From Mycoemilia scoparia (Eukaryota > Kickxellomycota > Kickxellomycetes > Kickxellales > Kickxellaceae), in NCBI GenBank assembly GCA_027575805.1, contig JANBPU010000144.1:1-42108 (forward strand): a DNA stretch of 42,108 bases, read 5' to 3'. How positions within the stretch are numbered: the stretch's first letter is position 1; every line of letters starts with the position of its first letter. Both the position numbers and the translations under genes were made by a program. This document shows, piece by piece, positions 1-12,165 of this stretch. Below the pieces are notes generated by a model, which was not told the origin of the DNA, made no database searches, and saw nothing but the letters and a program-made list of their open reading frames with translations.

Positions 1-110
1 TTTAATTTGGTAAACACAACTTTAGTGTATGTGGCATACAGCTACCTCCATAGGAGTAATAAAATGCTTAATCATCACACACGAGCCAGTCAAGAATAAT
101 AAGATTGTTG

Positions 111-216
111 TATGGGCAATAATTTTTGAAGGGCGAATATTTATAGGGGCAATCACAGCCAAATGGATGTCCAGTTTTACTAGTGAACTTTCACCCTTCA
201 AAAATTATTACCCATA
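111..216 (+). mobile_element. Miniature inverted-repeat element, copy 1 (MITE-like)
   Basis: A 106-base element with nearly perfect terminal inverted repeats of about 27 bases. The left end begins TATGGGCAATAATTTTTGAA and the right end is its reverse complement with about two mismatches. The centre has no coding capacity. Both ends finish in TA, which fits a TA target duplication as in Tc1/mariner-derived MITEs, though the TA could equally belong to the repeat. Related copies lie at about 373-475 and 26977-27085. Confidence 0.75.
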
Positions 217-372
217 TTGATTTTTTATTTAAAATAAAGCAGCTATCCAAAAACAAAAAAACTAGTAATAAAATGCTAATGTAATTCTTATACTATAAAG
301 AATTTATATTAAGAAATACCTAAACTCGCCTCTTGTTCATAAGCTACTTGAGAGATTAGCTTCAACAGGTAA

Positions 373-475
373 GTGTTTACTAATAAAACTAGACATACAT
401 TTGGCTATGATTGCCCCTATAATCATTAGTCTCCAAAATTTACCCTTCATAAATTATTTCCCATATGGTTTAGAA
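373..475 (-). mobile_element. Miniature inverted-repeat element, copy 2 (degenerate)
   Basis: This stretch matches the interior and one end of the element at 111-216, in inverted orientation. The shared interior includes the TTTGGCTATGATTGCCCCTA segment, followed by an end reading ACCCTTCATAAATTATTTCCCATA. The opposite terminal repeat is not recognisable, so the copy is truncated or decayed. It sits only about 160 bases from copy 1. Confidence 0.6.
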
Positions 476-702
476 CATACTCTTTAAAAACTAATAATAA
501 TTAAGGTGTAAAAAATATGGTTTTGACTGGTTTTGAAATGTAAAACTAAAATAAAAACTAGTGCTTGGTATACTAAAATATTTGTTAATTGTATTGTAGG
601 GATTGCCCATTTTTTGGGCATATGTTGATAAGTACTTTGTTGAGTTTATGTTGTGATAATAGAGATTTCATGTTCGATTGCAAATGGCTATCAACATATT
701 GA

Positions 703-2800
703 TTAGTTCTTTAGTGGCTCGATTCCTCTGCTTTCATAGTACATTTGCTTGAGTCTGTAACGGAATAGCTTTCCTGCAGTTGACTTTGGCAATTCCTTAA
801 TATATTCAGCCCCATGGCTCAGGTGATGCTCCTTCGTTGTTAATTGCTCGTTTACCCAGTTGACGATTTCTGTTGTATCATCTCCTGGGTTGGCAATATT
901 TGAAACAATATAGGCATATGGCACTTCGGTCTTATGTTCTGGATTGTATACCCCGACCACACAAGAGTAGGTAACCCCAGGATATGAGTTTAGTTTCGTC
1001 TCGATCTCAATAGGGAAAATAATCTTATCGTGATAGTAGATCATATCGCTCTTGCGTCCGTACAAGTGGATATTTCCATCATCGTCAATCATTCCAATGT
1101 CTCCTAGACAATAGAAGCCATCTTCATCAAAGGCCTTCTTTGTCGCTTCGGGATTGCCATAGTAGCTCTTCATTCTAGTCCTGGACTTGATCCACATCTC
1201 GCCAACTTGGTTGGCTCCAAGCTCTTTGCCTCTTGTATCCAAAATCTTGATATCCACACCAGACAAAGGTTGGCCCCGAGTCTCTGTGTAGCTAGTGACT
1301 CTCAAGCTGGCTATTCCAAAACACTCGCTTGAACCGTACAGGCTATGAATAGGGACACCGATTTCCTTTTCGACAAAGTTAGAGGCATCGTAGGTAAGTG
1401 GGGCTCCTGAAGAGTAAAAGTTCTTGACGGTACTTGTGTCGTACTTGGAATACACGTCCCTCCAACTATCACGGATGATTTCAATAAAGAATGGGGATAT
1501 GTTTATATCGCGCACTTGGTATTTTGAGATGTTTTCAAATATAGTCTCGAGTGGGATGGCGAATGAAGCTATGGTTGTTGTTCCTTGAGACAGATGGCGG
1601 ACACAATACAAGAGGATCCCATAGGCTACACCCATGGGCATACCTACTATAGTCGTGTTATCCTGGAGAGCTCTGAGCTCCGCGACTGTATCATGGCACA
1701 ACTCTGGGTAAGCACAGCTAACCAGAGCACGATGTGGAATTTCAATACCCTTTGGTGGCCCTGCAAATGTCAACAATAGGATCAGTTAGGACAAAATGAA
1801 TCTGGATTTTGTAGCTTAATTGGTCTACACTCAGATGAATAAATACCAAAACACTTGCCTGTAGTACCAGAAGAAAAACCGATAACTGCTGTGGTTTCGA
1901 ATTCCTCTTCATTTGAAATTACAAGGGGATCGAACTCTTCATCTGACATGAAAGTGAAAATCGATTGTGGAAGAGGCATTTCGTTTTCTTCACTATTTCC
2001 CTTTTCACCTCTATCGTTTCCATTGACTTCCTTGGGTGACGTCTGAGGCTGTATCACGTCTTCAAGTAGATAGATTTTATAAGGATTGTCTTCTAGAATA
2101 TCTTTGTCCACGAGCGAAATTGTTGCCTTGACCTTATCCAAAAGCTCTTTGGTTGTGATAATGACTTTGGGCTTGAGAATGGTTAGGCGAAGAGCAAGTT
2201 CAAACTCTGGATACTCTGGCATAGCCATGCTGTATATGCAACCTACATGCCAAAATAAAATAAAAAAAACATTAAATTAACCAGCCACTTGATTAAACTA
2301 GACCAGGTTGGAATGCTTGTTGAAAATTGGAATCGCTCCAGAGTCTCTCCTTTCCCTGCTTGCTTGTATACAGGAATAGAAACCAGAGGGGATCCATTGA
2401 CCAACAATCTAAGCAATAATTCACTTGATAGAATTTCTCTAGAGTTGTGAGAAGATTAATCCCACTCCACATTAAATTTTATTCATTGTTTTTACTTACC
2501 TGCCATGATCGTGGCGTGGAACAATGGTATCATATTAACATGGTTATCAAACAAGCTGAAAATGACATCGCCTCTTTTCAGCTTTAGGATATTTTGGAAC
2601 CCTGATGCTAGCTTATTAGACATGTCGTATATTTCCTTGTATGTCAGGGATTCGCTGGTTATACCACTGATGACGGCTTTCTTGCTTTCCCAATCGTTGT
2701 CATCGAGGTTGTTCTTCAAAGCATCAAATACAAAAGTCGAAACATCTTTGATAGGGAAGGGTTGAGTCACACAGTTTCTATAACTATAGTGAAATACCAT
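703..2800 (-). CDS. Acyl-CoA ligase-like AMP-binding enzyme, tandem copy 1
   Basis: An adenylate-forming enzyme (ANL superfamily, 4-coumarate/acyl-CoA ligase type), expected to activate a carboxylic acid as acyl-AMP and probably transfer it to CoA. The substrate cannot be read from sequence. The exons are 2800-2500, 2242-1859 and 1760-703, giving 580 residues. Core motifs are visible: SSGTTG-PPKG (A3, P-loop), YGSSECFG (A5), FYCLGDIG with LYGRKSD (A7/A8), and LPKSTAGKLFR with the C-terminal catalytic lysine (A10). There is no signal peptide, and the C-terminus PLKN is not an SKL-type peroxisomal signal. Intron 2 (1761-1858) has a GC donor and splits the A3 motif. The start MVFHYS matches the start MVFRVS of the neighbouring paralogue at 5552-7678. 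The 257-base first intron could hide a small exon. Confidence 0.88.
1761..1858 (-). other. GC-AG intron in adenylating enzyme copy 1
   Basis: The donor reads ACAG|GCAAGT and the acceptor TTTGCAG|GG. Splicing restores the invariant SSGTTGPPKG motif in frame. The nearest GT (in GCAAGTG) would not give this motif. Confidence 0.85.
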
Positions 2801-5551
2801 TGTCGAGATTTTATCTTATGTCGGATGGTGTGTGTATATATATATATAACAGGGACAAAAGATTAACGAGGGATGTTGCAGAAAAGAATGCTAGAGGTCC
2901 AGATTTATGTATCCTGAGGTGGAAAATTAAAAGAAAAGATAAAAGAAACAAGGTCTGGACTATTATTGCCACCGTGGAGATGTTTAAATAAGATCAGGGA
3001 GAAGAATTCCTAAAGGTTCAGGCGCAGCGAGGAGAGTCAATATCGGAAGCAAGGAGAAATCGTAATGGTCGCCATTCTGCTTTGTATTATGATTTATTGT
3101 TTGTAGAGAATTATGTTAAACTGGAGAGATGTGTACATGAGTGGATGAGGGCTGCTTCGAAATAGCCCGCTACTTGCAGTAGCAAATGCCAACCAAGCCA
3201 TTTTGGATAAGCATTTGGTCCACAGAAATTGCCATACTCCACCTCTGCCTTTCTCTCTCTCTCTCTCTCTCTCTCCAACACCATATTATGGTGGTGATTT
3301 TTCTGGCTTACTTCTTCGTATATTCTTAAATGTATAATGGTGTCAGGCGACAAAACTATTTTTGACATGGGCACTTTCTCCTACTGAGGCTTTCAGTAAC
3401 TCATGAGACACCTGATAAATAGTTGAGAGAGCGTTCTTGTGAGAACATGATGGAAGATTGCTTGGCTAACCATATGAGAAGCTAGTCTACATGAGAAACT
3501 TCTGCTTCGGATAGCTGCATCGGGTCTTAAATCGACTCTTAAAAATGTATCACATTGATCCATTGGCCTGGTGCCAAGGGTTTTTGACTGTTAGGTATAA
3601 TTGCAGACACAAGCTGGGCTTGTATGTATATGAAAGCAAGCCCCTACTTCATAACTTAACATCTGCACCTATTCTAGAAAATGGAGACCCTAGCTTTTTC
3701 ATATCTTGATCCAAAGTCATTTACCCTGATTCATAAAGACAATGATATGGATATTAGAATTTCTATATTAGGCTGAGGTCTTTCAATGATGAAGATGTAC
3801 AACAACATTGAAGAACCCTAGATATGCTCGGGATTAGATAGGCTCAAGCTTTATCAAGTCGAGTAATGGTTACCCTATTTCCAATACCATGATAAATGGA
3901 ATCGTAACAAAACGTTTATCTTCTCAGATGTATATTGTAATTATAAAATGCTAAAGTTAGCTTAACCTTTGCCAGCATATTCTTGTTTCTCAAGACACAA
4001 CATAGAAGGTTGAAGAGTAGGTAACACTTTTATTCTTACCCAAGATCATTTGGCATTAGATACATATAGCACACCATTTTTCTCTGTTAGCCAACAGAAA
4101 TCTAAATATCTGCTTTTGTAATTTGGAATGTTCTTAAGCTTGATCAGCTCCTACCAGCATCTATTTTTAGTTTTTCTTTTCATGGAAAACAAAACATCTC
4201 CCCTGAGTCTTTTTACTTCAGCATGCTAAGGACCTATGTCTTTGTGAAAGTGTGATGCCAAGCTCTGGGTGTCTCCGAAGGTTCATGGATAGTCATGAGG
4301 GGCTCGCAAAAGAATATGATTTCGAATTCACTTACAAATGTCTTTATTCAAGATTAATGCTGGTTATATTATAACCACTCAATCTTTGAATATATCGTGA
4401 GATGGCCTTTCTAACTTTCACTTGTCTACTGTATCAAGAATTTGTATCAGAATCATGTTCCTATTAGCCCCCATCATTGCCAACATTGTGAGTTTCAAGA
4501 TCCCACTACAGATGACCAGATCGATACACTTTGGGTTCTCTTTTTATTTTCTAAATTCAAAATGCTGTTAATATGCATTGTTTATGTATAGAGTATTCCA
4601 AATAAAGCAAACTGGCATGGAAAAGTCCATTTTATCCGGGCACAAGTATGCCTAACTATAACTTTAGGCCTTACAAATAATTTGCTGGTTATACATGCTG
4701 TAATATAGCTTAATAAGAATTAGAGTAACTTTTCCAACAATGCTTGTGACAAGGACAACGCCAGTAAACAAAATCTCTACTGTTTCTCAGCCAAAATTTT
4801 ATCCCATGGATTTGGCTACATTTATCTGAATCGTGAAAACAATAATAATGGTAGTAATGTCATTAGTATCATCTTCACAACAACAATCACCACCACCACC
4901 ACCACGACTATGAGAATTGGTCAATTAATCACGCTTTTATCCTCACATAGATAAGCACAAGGCAAATACTCTTGCAGCTACTACTTCAACCGCTTGTTTC
5001 ACACGCATCCACATGTATCAATTGAACATTGTGTAGGTAGAGGCGCTTCGCTGTATTGGGGCTGTCATGCAAGGTATCGCACTTTTCCATCAGCAAAAAT
5101 ATTCAGAAAGTTTGCATACTGAGTGGGATGGGGTTTCAAGGCGTCTGATCCACACATAACTGTTCTCACAATATCCACGTATTCCATTCTATAGCTTTGA
5201 TTTTCCGATTTACGAAGGGTTAAGTTATAGTTGAAATCAGAGTACTGTTCGACAGTAACCCCAGGGTATTTGCAACAACTATTGGGTTTAAAGAAAAGGT
5301 TAATTATAAGTTTACATATTAAATCAAACCAAAGAATTGCTGGATCGTTACTTCGCTTACTCCTTGTATACTACTTCATTTTTGAATTTCAATTTAATAA
5401 AATAAAACATACTAATAGCAAACTAAATACTAATAATTGTGGTGGGATTCCTTAGCACAAAAACTTTAAGCCTCAGACCGACAATACGTAAAAACCAAAT
5501 ATAATAGATTTAGGATATCTCATCAGTACTAATACTAGGCATCCCAGGTTG
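2801..5551. other. 2.7 kb stretch between the tandem ligase genes
   Basis: No convincing gene. It contains a (CT)n run at about 3254-3274, antisense to which an ERERER-coding frame is a repeat artefact. A (CAC)n run lies at about 4888-4906. One isolated minus-strand open stretch at 5072-5280 is listed separately. The length and lack of coding signal suggest decayed sequence or promoter-distal DNA. Confidence 0.5.
5072..5280 (-). other. Isolated exon-like open frame
   Basis: On the minus strand an AG acceptor (CCCAATAG) is followed by about 68 codons without a stop, ending in TGA. The frame reads as a protein-like segment including YPGVTVEQYSDF and ALKPHPTQYANF. I found no convincing partner exon upstream before the neighbouring ligase gene, and I do not recognise a family. 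It could be the last exon of a small or broken gene, or chance. Confidence 0.22.
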
Positions 5552-7678
5552 TCACTGGTTCTTGCGATTCCACTCATTTCGAAGCATGTATCTGTGTATC
5601 TTCCCAGCGTTGTTACTTGGGATTTCGTCAACTGCTTCGATGCCGCCATACAGTTTGTTCGGATGATCTAGCTGCTTGTTTGCCCACTCAGCAATCTCAT
5701 CCAGTACAATAGATTGTTTTGTTGAGCCTTTTGAGCCACTACTTAGGGCAACATAGGCTCTGGAAACCCATACATGCTCTTTATCAGGGATTCCAATAAC
5801 TGCACATCCCTTGACGAGCGGATGCTTAATCAATAGATCTTCGGCATCTACAATACATTTGTCATATACCAAGCATAGTGTCAGGATCCATTATACCAAA
5901 GTTATTTGAGAAATCTGCACACTGGGTGACACACTTGCCCTTTGGGAAAACCATGGTTTTGGAAGCAAAAAATATGACATCAGATTTGCGGGAGTGGAAA
6001 TAAATATGATTGTCATCTTTAATCGTAACAATATCGCCAACCCTATAATAACCTTCTTTGTCGAATGCCTTTGCTGTTGCTTCAGGGTTGTTAAGGTATC
6101 CTTTAAAAGCAGTGTGTGATCTTATGTAAAGCTCACCAGGCTCGCCTGAACCAAGTTCTATATCAATCACAGAAGCAGATATAAATATTATATAGTGGCG
6201 CGCATTGGTTGTATTGTATCCTTGATATCCGGTAAGCGCGGCCTACCTTTTCCATAGGTATCCACCACCTTGGCCTCTAATCCAGGGAGAATATGGCCCA
6301 CACTGTCCTGTGGAGAATCTTTAAGACCGAGGGTCACACCAAGACATTCGCTTGACCCGAACAAGGTATTAACTCTGATACCAAGGTTCTTGACAAAATG
6401 TTCATCGTAAGAATCCGGCATGGGCGCACCGGCGGAGTAGACACGCATAAGCGAGCTGGTATTGTGGCTGGAAACAACATCCCACTCATCAATCATCGCC
6501 TCAACTGTATTTGGAGAGGTGTAAAATGTATCTATCTGGTATTTTTCGATGGTTCTTGATATGAAAGGCACAGACATCCTGAACCCAGACACCAAGCAAT
6601 GTCCCTTGAGATAAGAATCAAATGAATCATTAATTTATGTTAGTTCCTTTTTAATTCATCAAGAAGAATAGGATGTGGCCTTGGTGGCAATTTGATGTTG
6701 CTATTGCTTGACTTACCATGCAGAGATGTGCGACAAGAGAGTATATACTATACACCACAATAGGCGGAAGGGTGGTAAGGTTGGTAACAACCCCAGTATT
6801 GGCAGACTTGTTTGTTTTGTGCAGCCCCTTGGTTATAAGTTCAGAATGGAATGCCAAATCGTGGACAGCGCAGGCCAAAATAACCCTATGTGGCACCAGG
6901 ATTCCCTTTGGTGGTCCAGTAGAGCCTGAGCTATATCCGATTATAGCTATAGTTTCATCCATTTCCTTCCATGTCTTTATAGACAAACGATCAAATGGAT
7001 CTGAGGACATTATGTCAAATAATGTCCGATAGGATTTTTCTGCACCGATTTGCTCGCCTTCATCAGGTTTATCGGCGGCATCTCTTACAAGGATGATTTT
7101 GATGTCAGATTTCTCTGATAAAGTGCTTCCGTTGTCTTTGTTTTCAATGCTGGAAATCTTTTCATTTGCTTGCTTGACGATGTCCTCCATTTGGTTCACA
7201 AAGTTGGGATCCACAAAGACGACTTTTGGCCGCGTTTCTACAAATCTACGAACTGTTTCGAATTGGGGAAAGTATGGAGATGACATCATTAAGGAGCACT
7301 GAGCCATGGCGACCCCATGGAATACGGGATTCATGTATATCTAAATAGACACAAGTAGCTTCTTAAGTATGAGAGCAATAATTTCACATATATTTTGGCA
7401 AAGTTGATATTTGCTGCCCTGCTTACCTCACGGAAAACATATGTAGCAACTACGTCTCCCCTTTTCAGCCCAAGTTTGTTTTGCAATCCAGAGGCAATGC
7501 CAAAACTCATTTTCTCTACTTGAGAGAAAGACAAGGTTTCACCAGTGTTTACGTCAATATTATGAGGCAAATCAGGGTCAACGCCATACTGAGTCTTCCT
7601 TGCCTTATCAAAGGTGAACGAAGAGATATCTGTTACTGGTATCTCAATATCTGTGGATGTAGATACTCTGAAAACCAT
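5552..7678 (-). CDS. Acyl-CoA ligase-like AMP-binding enzyme, tandem copy 2
   Basis: A paralogue of the enzyme at 703-2800 in the same orientation, with the same expected chemistry (acyl-adenylate formation, probably acyl-CoA ligation). The exons are 7678-7427, 7340-6717, 6604-6247, 6157-5939 and 5847-5552, giving 582 residues. Motifs are YSSGSTGPPKG (A3, uninterrupted here), LFGSSECLG (A5), YYRVGDIV with FHSRKSD (A7/A8), and IPSNNAGKIHRYML (A10). In A10 the GK lysine is kept but the usual preceding PK is PS. The last intron (5848-5938) has a GC donor, and splicing joins MVFPK to DAEDLLIKHP, the family sequence. Intron positions differ from copy 1, so introns were gained or lost after duplication. 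Substrate unknown. Confidence 0.88.
5848..5938 (-). other. GC-AG intron in adenylating enzyme copy 2
   Basis: The donor reads AAAGG|GCAAGT and the acceptor TTGTAG|AT. It gives the in-frame join MVFPKDAEDLL, as expected for the ANL C-terminal subdomain. Confidence 0.85.
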
Positions 7679-9362
7679 TGTATATATATGTGGATATAGG
7701 TATATGTATGGCTAAAATTCAAATAATAAACAATAGAAAGTAGTGTGTTATAATATAAAAGGGTTATTATATTAAAAGCTATGAATTCCTAGACTCTTCG
7801 GTCAAAAGAAAGGCCGTGATATTTATATTCCACTAAAGGGCAGCAGCAGCAGCAGCAGCATTTGGCTGTTATTTCTAGCAAGTAGCTCACACCAGACTAT
7901 GCAAATGATATCAGTAGTTTATAATAGCATAGCTTTGATGAATGGAGCCTTCAGAAGCTCAGACACAATTTGGTTGATTTCTGGATGGTTCCAAAAAATC
8001 TGATAGATTGATTCCATGGAAACAAGCATTCAGGATCAGGTGAGCCATTTACCACATATGCTTGCTTTGTTAGATTTTGGTTTATAAAAATACCTTCAGC
8101 TAGAAACATTATACTCACCAAAGTATCATGGACAGACTTGGTCAGATGTTTTCTCCATATAATTAAAAATAGACTTGATGAGATGAAACCTACTAGAAAC
8201 ATAGCAGTATTTGATGTCTGCTCTAAAAGGAGTGGCGGTGATTAATTAAAAAATGCATTGTATAAGTAGCTGGTCTCTGTCTCCACCTGTATCAGTTTAG
8301 AGCTTTCTTGATGGCAAGTGCACTGGTCCTTATAATATCACTCTTTTAAAAAGCAGGGCATAGTGAAAGAAACGATATTAGGGAACAACCAAAAATAACT
8401 ATTTCTAGATCATCACGGTATGCCACCATACTTAAGGGTTGGTTATTGTAGCCCTTGGGTTGCCATTTTCCTTCATGATCTACTGCAATTTTCAAACCTC
8501 AATAGATGGCAAAGTAATCTCCTCTAAAAGGGTACTAAGATGCTCCCTGAATACCAACCAATCATCATCACTGAAACTCCAGCTAAAATTTATAGTTTAT
8601 GGACTGATTTACAGGGAATGTGCGAGGGTATCTGTCTGTTCCCTTTTGATAGAGAACTTGCTATATGGAATATCTGGGGGGGGGCTAAGGCTATCTATTT
8701 TACCCCTTTGCCACAACATATTACGGAAGTGTACTTTTTATATTCAAATCAGATGTGAGATCAGCAACTGCAAGGTTATTATTAGGGATAATGATAGCGG
8801 ATTTGTTAAATTATTCTAAATAAGGATACAAAGGATAAGGGCAAGTGTAAACTCATCAATAGAGAAAGCTTTATATTCTTCTTGGATTACTCGTGACAAA
8901 GTAAAGAATGTCTAGAGATGCAAGTGATTATAGGAGGGCTTAATATGAGTGTGCTCTTTTTCTAGTAATTTTCCACACAGGTAGACAAAAATAGGAAATT
9001 GGAAATGCTTTGCTGGAATTATCATCCGTTATAGTTAAATTGAGGACTGAAATTCAACACCACAGAAAGAGAGAAATAAAGCACTATTTCACATTTATAC
9101 CCCGCCTTTCCTTGCCATGGATCACAATACTGTAATGTCAGATTAAGAAGTATATGGATATCTACACTGAAAGGGATTTAGGATCTAATGAGATCTAAAC
9201 AGGCTTGAGTTAAAAGGACTTCTAGTACATTTACTCAAGAACTTGGTAACCCTGATCTTTAGCAATGTTGGAATTAAATAATTATATTTATATATTTACA
9301 CAAAGTATAAACATATTTTTCAAAGAAAAACCACACCAAGTTCATAAAAAGGGACTTGTTGC
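7679..9362. other. Gene-free stretch upstream of ligase copy 2
   Basis: AT-rich sequence containing a (CAG)n run of about seven units at 7841-7860. Open frames at 7951-8202 (minus) and 8439-8819 (plus) show no family features or splice context. I consider the stretch non-coding. Confidence 0.5.
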
Positions 9363-10035
9363 TTATATCGATTCGATGAGGTTGCTGAGATCAGCCAAAG
9401 CCTCCTGCTTCTTGTACTTGCTGTCCTGAGTAGCCTCAAGACCACCATCGCTACTGAACTCGCTTGACCACTTGACAAAGGTGGTGTTGTCGGAAGTAAC
9501 CCTCTGGGCGTGGATGGTGTAGATAGCAGACATGACAGGAACTGGGGGATCAGACTCGATAAGTTCGTAAGTGATGAAGTGGTCGAGTTCTACATGTACA
9601 TAAAATTAGGTTAGGGTAATGAAAAGGTTTAGTAGTGTTTAGCTCTTTTTACCCTCCCTCTATTTTACTATGCCACATGAAAGATAATAAAGAAATGGCT
9701 TTGATCCTTACCAGAGATCTCAAGAACCTTGTATTTCTGGACGGTCTTGTCCTTGAAAGTAACCTTTCTGATCGATCCAACTACGATTTCAAAGGAAAGT
9801 ACGCATACGCGCAAGCATGTAAATATATACAGCTGCTATTTATAGCATTTTTCTAGAAGATGGAGTTCTGTATCTGCATAGTATACCTACTTTCGCCAGG
9901 GCTTCTGCCAACCAAATCACTACGCTCAACAAGAGACCAGAAAGTGAAGTCGAGCTCGGCGATAGCATCCCAAACCTTATCGATCGGGGCCTTAACAACG
10001 CGAGAAACAGTGACCTTTGAGGAAGAAGAAGCCAT
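9363..10035 (-). CDS. SRPBCC (START/Bet v1-like, polyketide cyclase-type) protein
   Basis: A small hydrophobic-ligand-binding-fold protein of 146 residues. Exons are 10035-9891, 9780-9712 and 9589-9363, which sum to an exact reading frame. The N-terminus (VSRVVKAPIDKVWDAIAELD, then FTFWS) is the typical first strand and helices of the fold. The joins GEIGSIRKVTF and LEISELDHFITYELIE are the usual central strands, and the C-terminus is the long ligand-covering helix ending LSNLIESI. The ligand or reaction is unknown. The chosen start is MASSSSK. An in-frame upstream ATG at 10116 would add a very hydrophobic 27-residue segment like a signal peptide, but the fold starts right after MASSSSK, so I treat that as 5' leader. 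Confidence 0.8.
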
Positions 10036-10939
10036 ATTTAAATAAAAAGAAGCAACAAATATAAATAAAAAGGACAGGAATGTGCACAAGAATGGATAAA
10101 GAAACAAAAATTTCAATTAAACAATTTTGCTAGGATACCATCTATCCTCAGAGTCTCTGAATCAGGTTTGAAAATTCATTCCTTAGTCGTTAGTAGTGTG
10201 CTGCCTAATAAGAAAGGGTGCTTTGCCAACAGGAGACAGGGAAAATATGATTGTAAGAATCACCACCACACACAATGATGATGATGATGAGGAAGATGAT
10301 GATCAGTGAGTGAGAGAGAGTGATGATGCTCTTGAAATTTCACCATGAAGAAGAAATATGGAGCTACTGCCAATTTTTTGCATCAGCGACCAATCATCCC
10401 TTCCGCCCTCACCCTGATCACACTGCCAGCCCTACTACTGAACGACGAATAATGATAGTGGGAAAGCTCACAAAAATGACTGCAAAAATACAATGATTGT
10501 TCAATACAAAGTTTTTTCATGCCTGATCCAACTGTGCTCATCCTCGCTCCCACTGTTCACTACACACCCTGCATGCTTGGTTCAGTTGCAACATCCGAAA
10601 CGTTTGCAAGCCAGATTGTTCACAGCCCCTTGGATCCAAAGCATAATGGTCAAGAGCCCATTTCGACGCATCAACAATACCACCATCCCACAATTAAGGG
10701 TTTAAATTACCTTTATTGTTGATCTAATTAAACTAGATTGTGATGATTTCCCCATAATGTTTTATAGTTTTAAAATATGTAAATAAAAGCTATCCAAATT
10801 CCTGGAAGTTTAGTTGGTTATTTAACGCACAACATCACGTCACATACCATGCTATCACTTCAAGGTACATACAGGGGCTTTTATGAATATTCAATCTCTA
10901 GACAACTTTATTTACTACGCCTCCTTCACGAGTATTTAA
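10036..10939. other. Divergent intergenic region
   Basis: About 0.9 kb between two divergently read genes, so it should hold both promoters. It includes a (GAT)n-like run at about 10275-10305. No gene seen. Confidence 0.5.
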
Positions 10940-11987
10940 ATGGTGGTGCTTTCTTACTTTTTAGAGAAGCGCGAAGAGAGGAGGAAAGCGCGCTACAGAG
11001 GCGACCCTAGTAAGGCTAGGTAAGTAAAAAGCTGTGATCGAAATACCATAATTTGCACTATACCAAACACAGTTTTATTTACACATCATCGATAGATATA
11101 AGCCAAGCGAAAAGGGTGCATTCGAGATAGTTATCAGAAAGGATCTTTTGGATAGTCGAAGACAATCATCTCTGAGCAATTGTAGCAGCAATGCTAGCAA
11201 TCCAAACCTAGAAACCAAACTACACGAAAGAATAGACAGTCACATAAATCAGCAACCAGAAAGTAAATCCCCCGAAATTGTTAATAATGATAAGGAACCA
11301 GCCCAATCGCAACAGCAAACCATACGGGAAGAATCAAACAAGCCTGAACCCCTTTACTCATTAGAAAAAATTGACTCAGTCCGGCTACAAAAGCAACAGC
11401 CACAGCAGACATCAACTGCTGATGATAACAAGCCCTTGGAATTATCATTAGATGCCGATCCTATTGATGATATTGACAACCATGTTTGCTTGGTGCCAGG
11501 CCAAGAGTCTGAAGAGCCAAAAGAAGACCTCGAGCAAGGACCATCAAATAAAGCCCAAAGCAAACCTCAAGGGAAAAAGACTAGTAGAAAGGGGGCCAAG
11601 TCATCTAAGGCAAAACCAAAGGCCGCCCCAAAAAAGACTAAAAGTGCAGAAAGGAAGCCCAAACCTCGGGAGATTATCAGCACAGATACCGAAAATGATG
11701 GCAATAGTAGCAATGCCAATGCTTTAAATGATTCACCAATGAAATTCAAAAGAGTCACTAGATCCATGACAAGGAATGCAGGTAAATATAACAACATACC
11801 TGAATTTTTGGATATATCATATTTCATGAATAACTAGAGAAAAGGCAAGCAAGCTAAAGAAAGCAATTACGATCACGCTTTAGGCATTGATGTCAAAGTT
11901 AAGCGAAAATATGGCCTAGAGATATCGAAAGATGCTATTATTCCCATCTCGCCCATCCTGAAACGCAAGACCAAAACCAAGAAGTGA
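10940..11987 (+). CDS. Lysine-rich basic protein, probably nuclear; function unknown
   Basis: I do not recognise the family. A first exon 10940-11019 (starting MVVLSYFLEKREERRKARYR) ends in a good GTAAGT donor. It joins exon 11096-11781 through CGATAG, giving the uninterrupted segment SKARYKPSEKGAFEIVIRKD. The middle is low-complexity and rich in S, Q, N and E. It is followed by a histone-H1-like run of K, P and A (about 11565-11680) and the sequence KRVTRSMTRN. The 3' end is uncertain. With the donor at 11782, using the acceptor AAAAG at 11844 gives a basic tail ending KRKTKTKK at 11987. Using CTAGAG gives a stop at 11883, and CTAG gives an immediate stop. The composition suggests a chromatin-associated role, but this is inference. 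Confidence 0.55.
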
Positions 11988-12165
11988 ACTAATGCCACCA
12001 CCAATTCACGCTACTCACAAACACTGTACACCTACATACATTTAATTGCCCATGTTAGTTCAATAATTAGATACTGCATGGTATATCAAACACACACATT
12101 CTTACATACCACCTTCTCCAAGAGAGAAACGAAACGCATGTCGTGCTAAACTCATTCACTCAAAT

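Larger units (their letters stand above)
1..702. other. Gene-free stretch with two MITE-like copies
   Basis: AT-rich sequence downstream of the first adenylating enzyme gene. It holds the two miniature elements at 111-216 and 373-475. I see no coding exon or RNA gene in the remainder. Confidence 0.6.

Noticed and set aside
3111..3374. Minus-strand open frame with ERERERER
   Set aside because: The repeat comes from a (CT)n microsatellite and the rest has no protein signature or splice context.
8439..8819. Plus-strand 126-codon open frame
   Set aside because: No start context, domain or homology that I can see; AT-rich intergenic setting.
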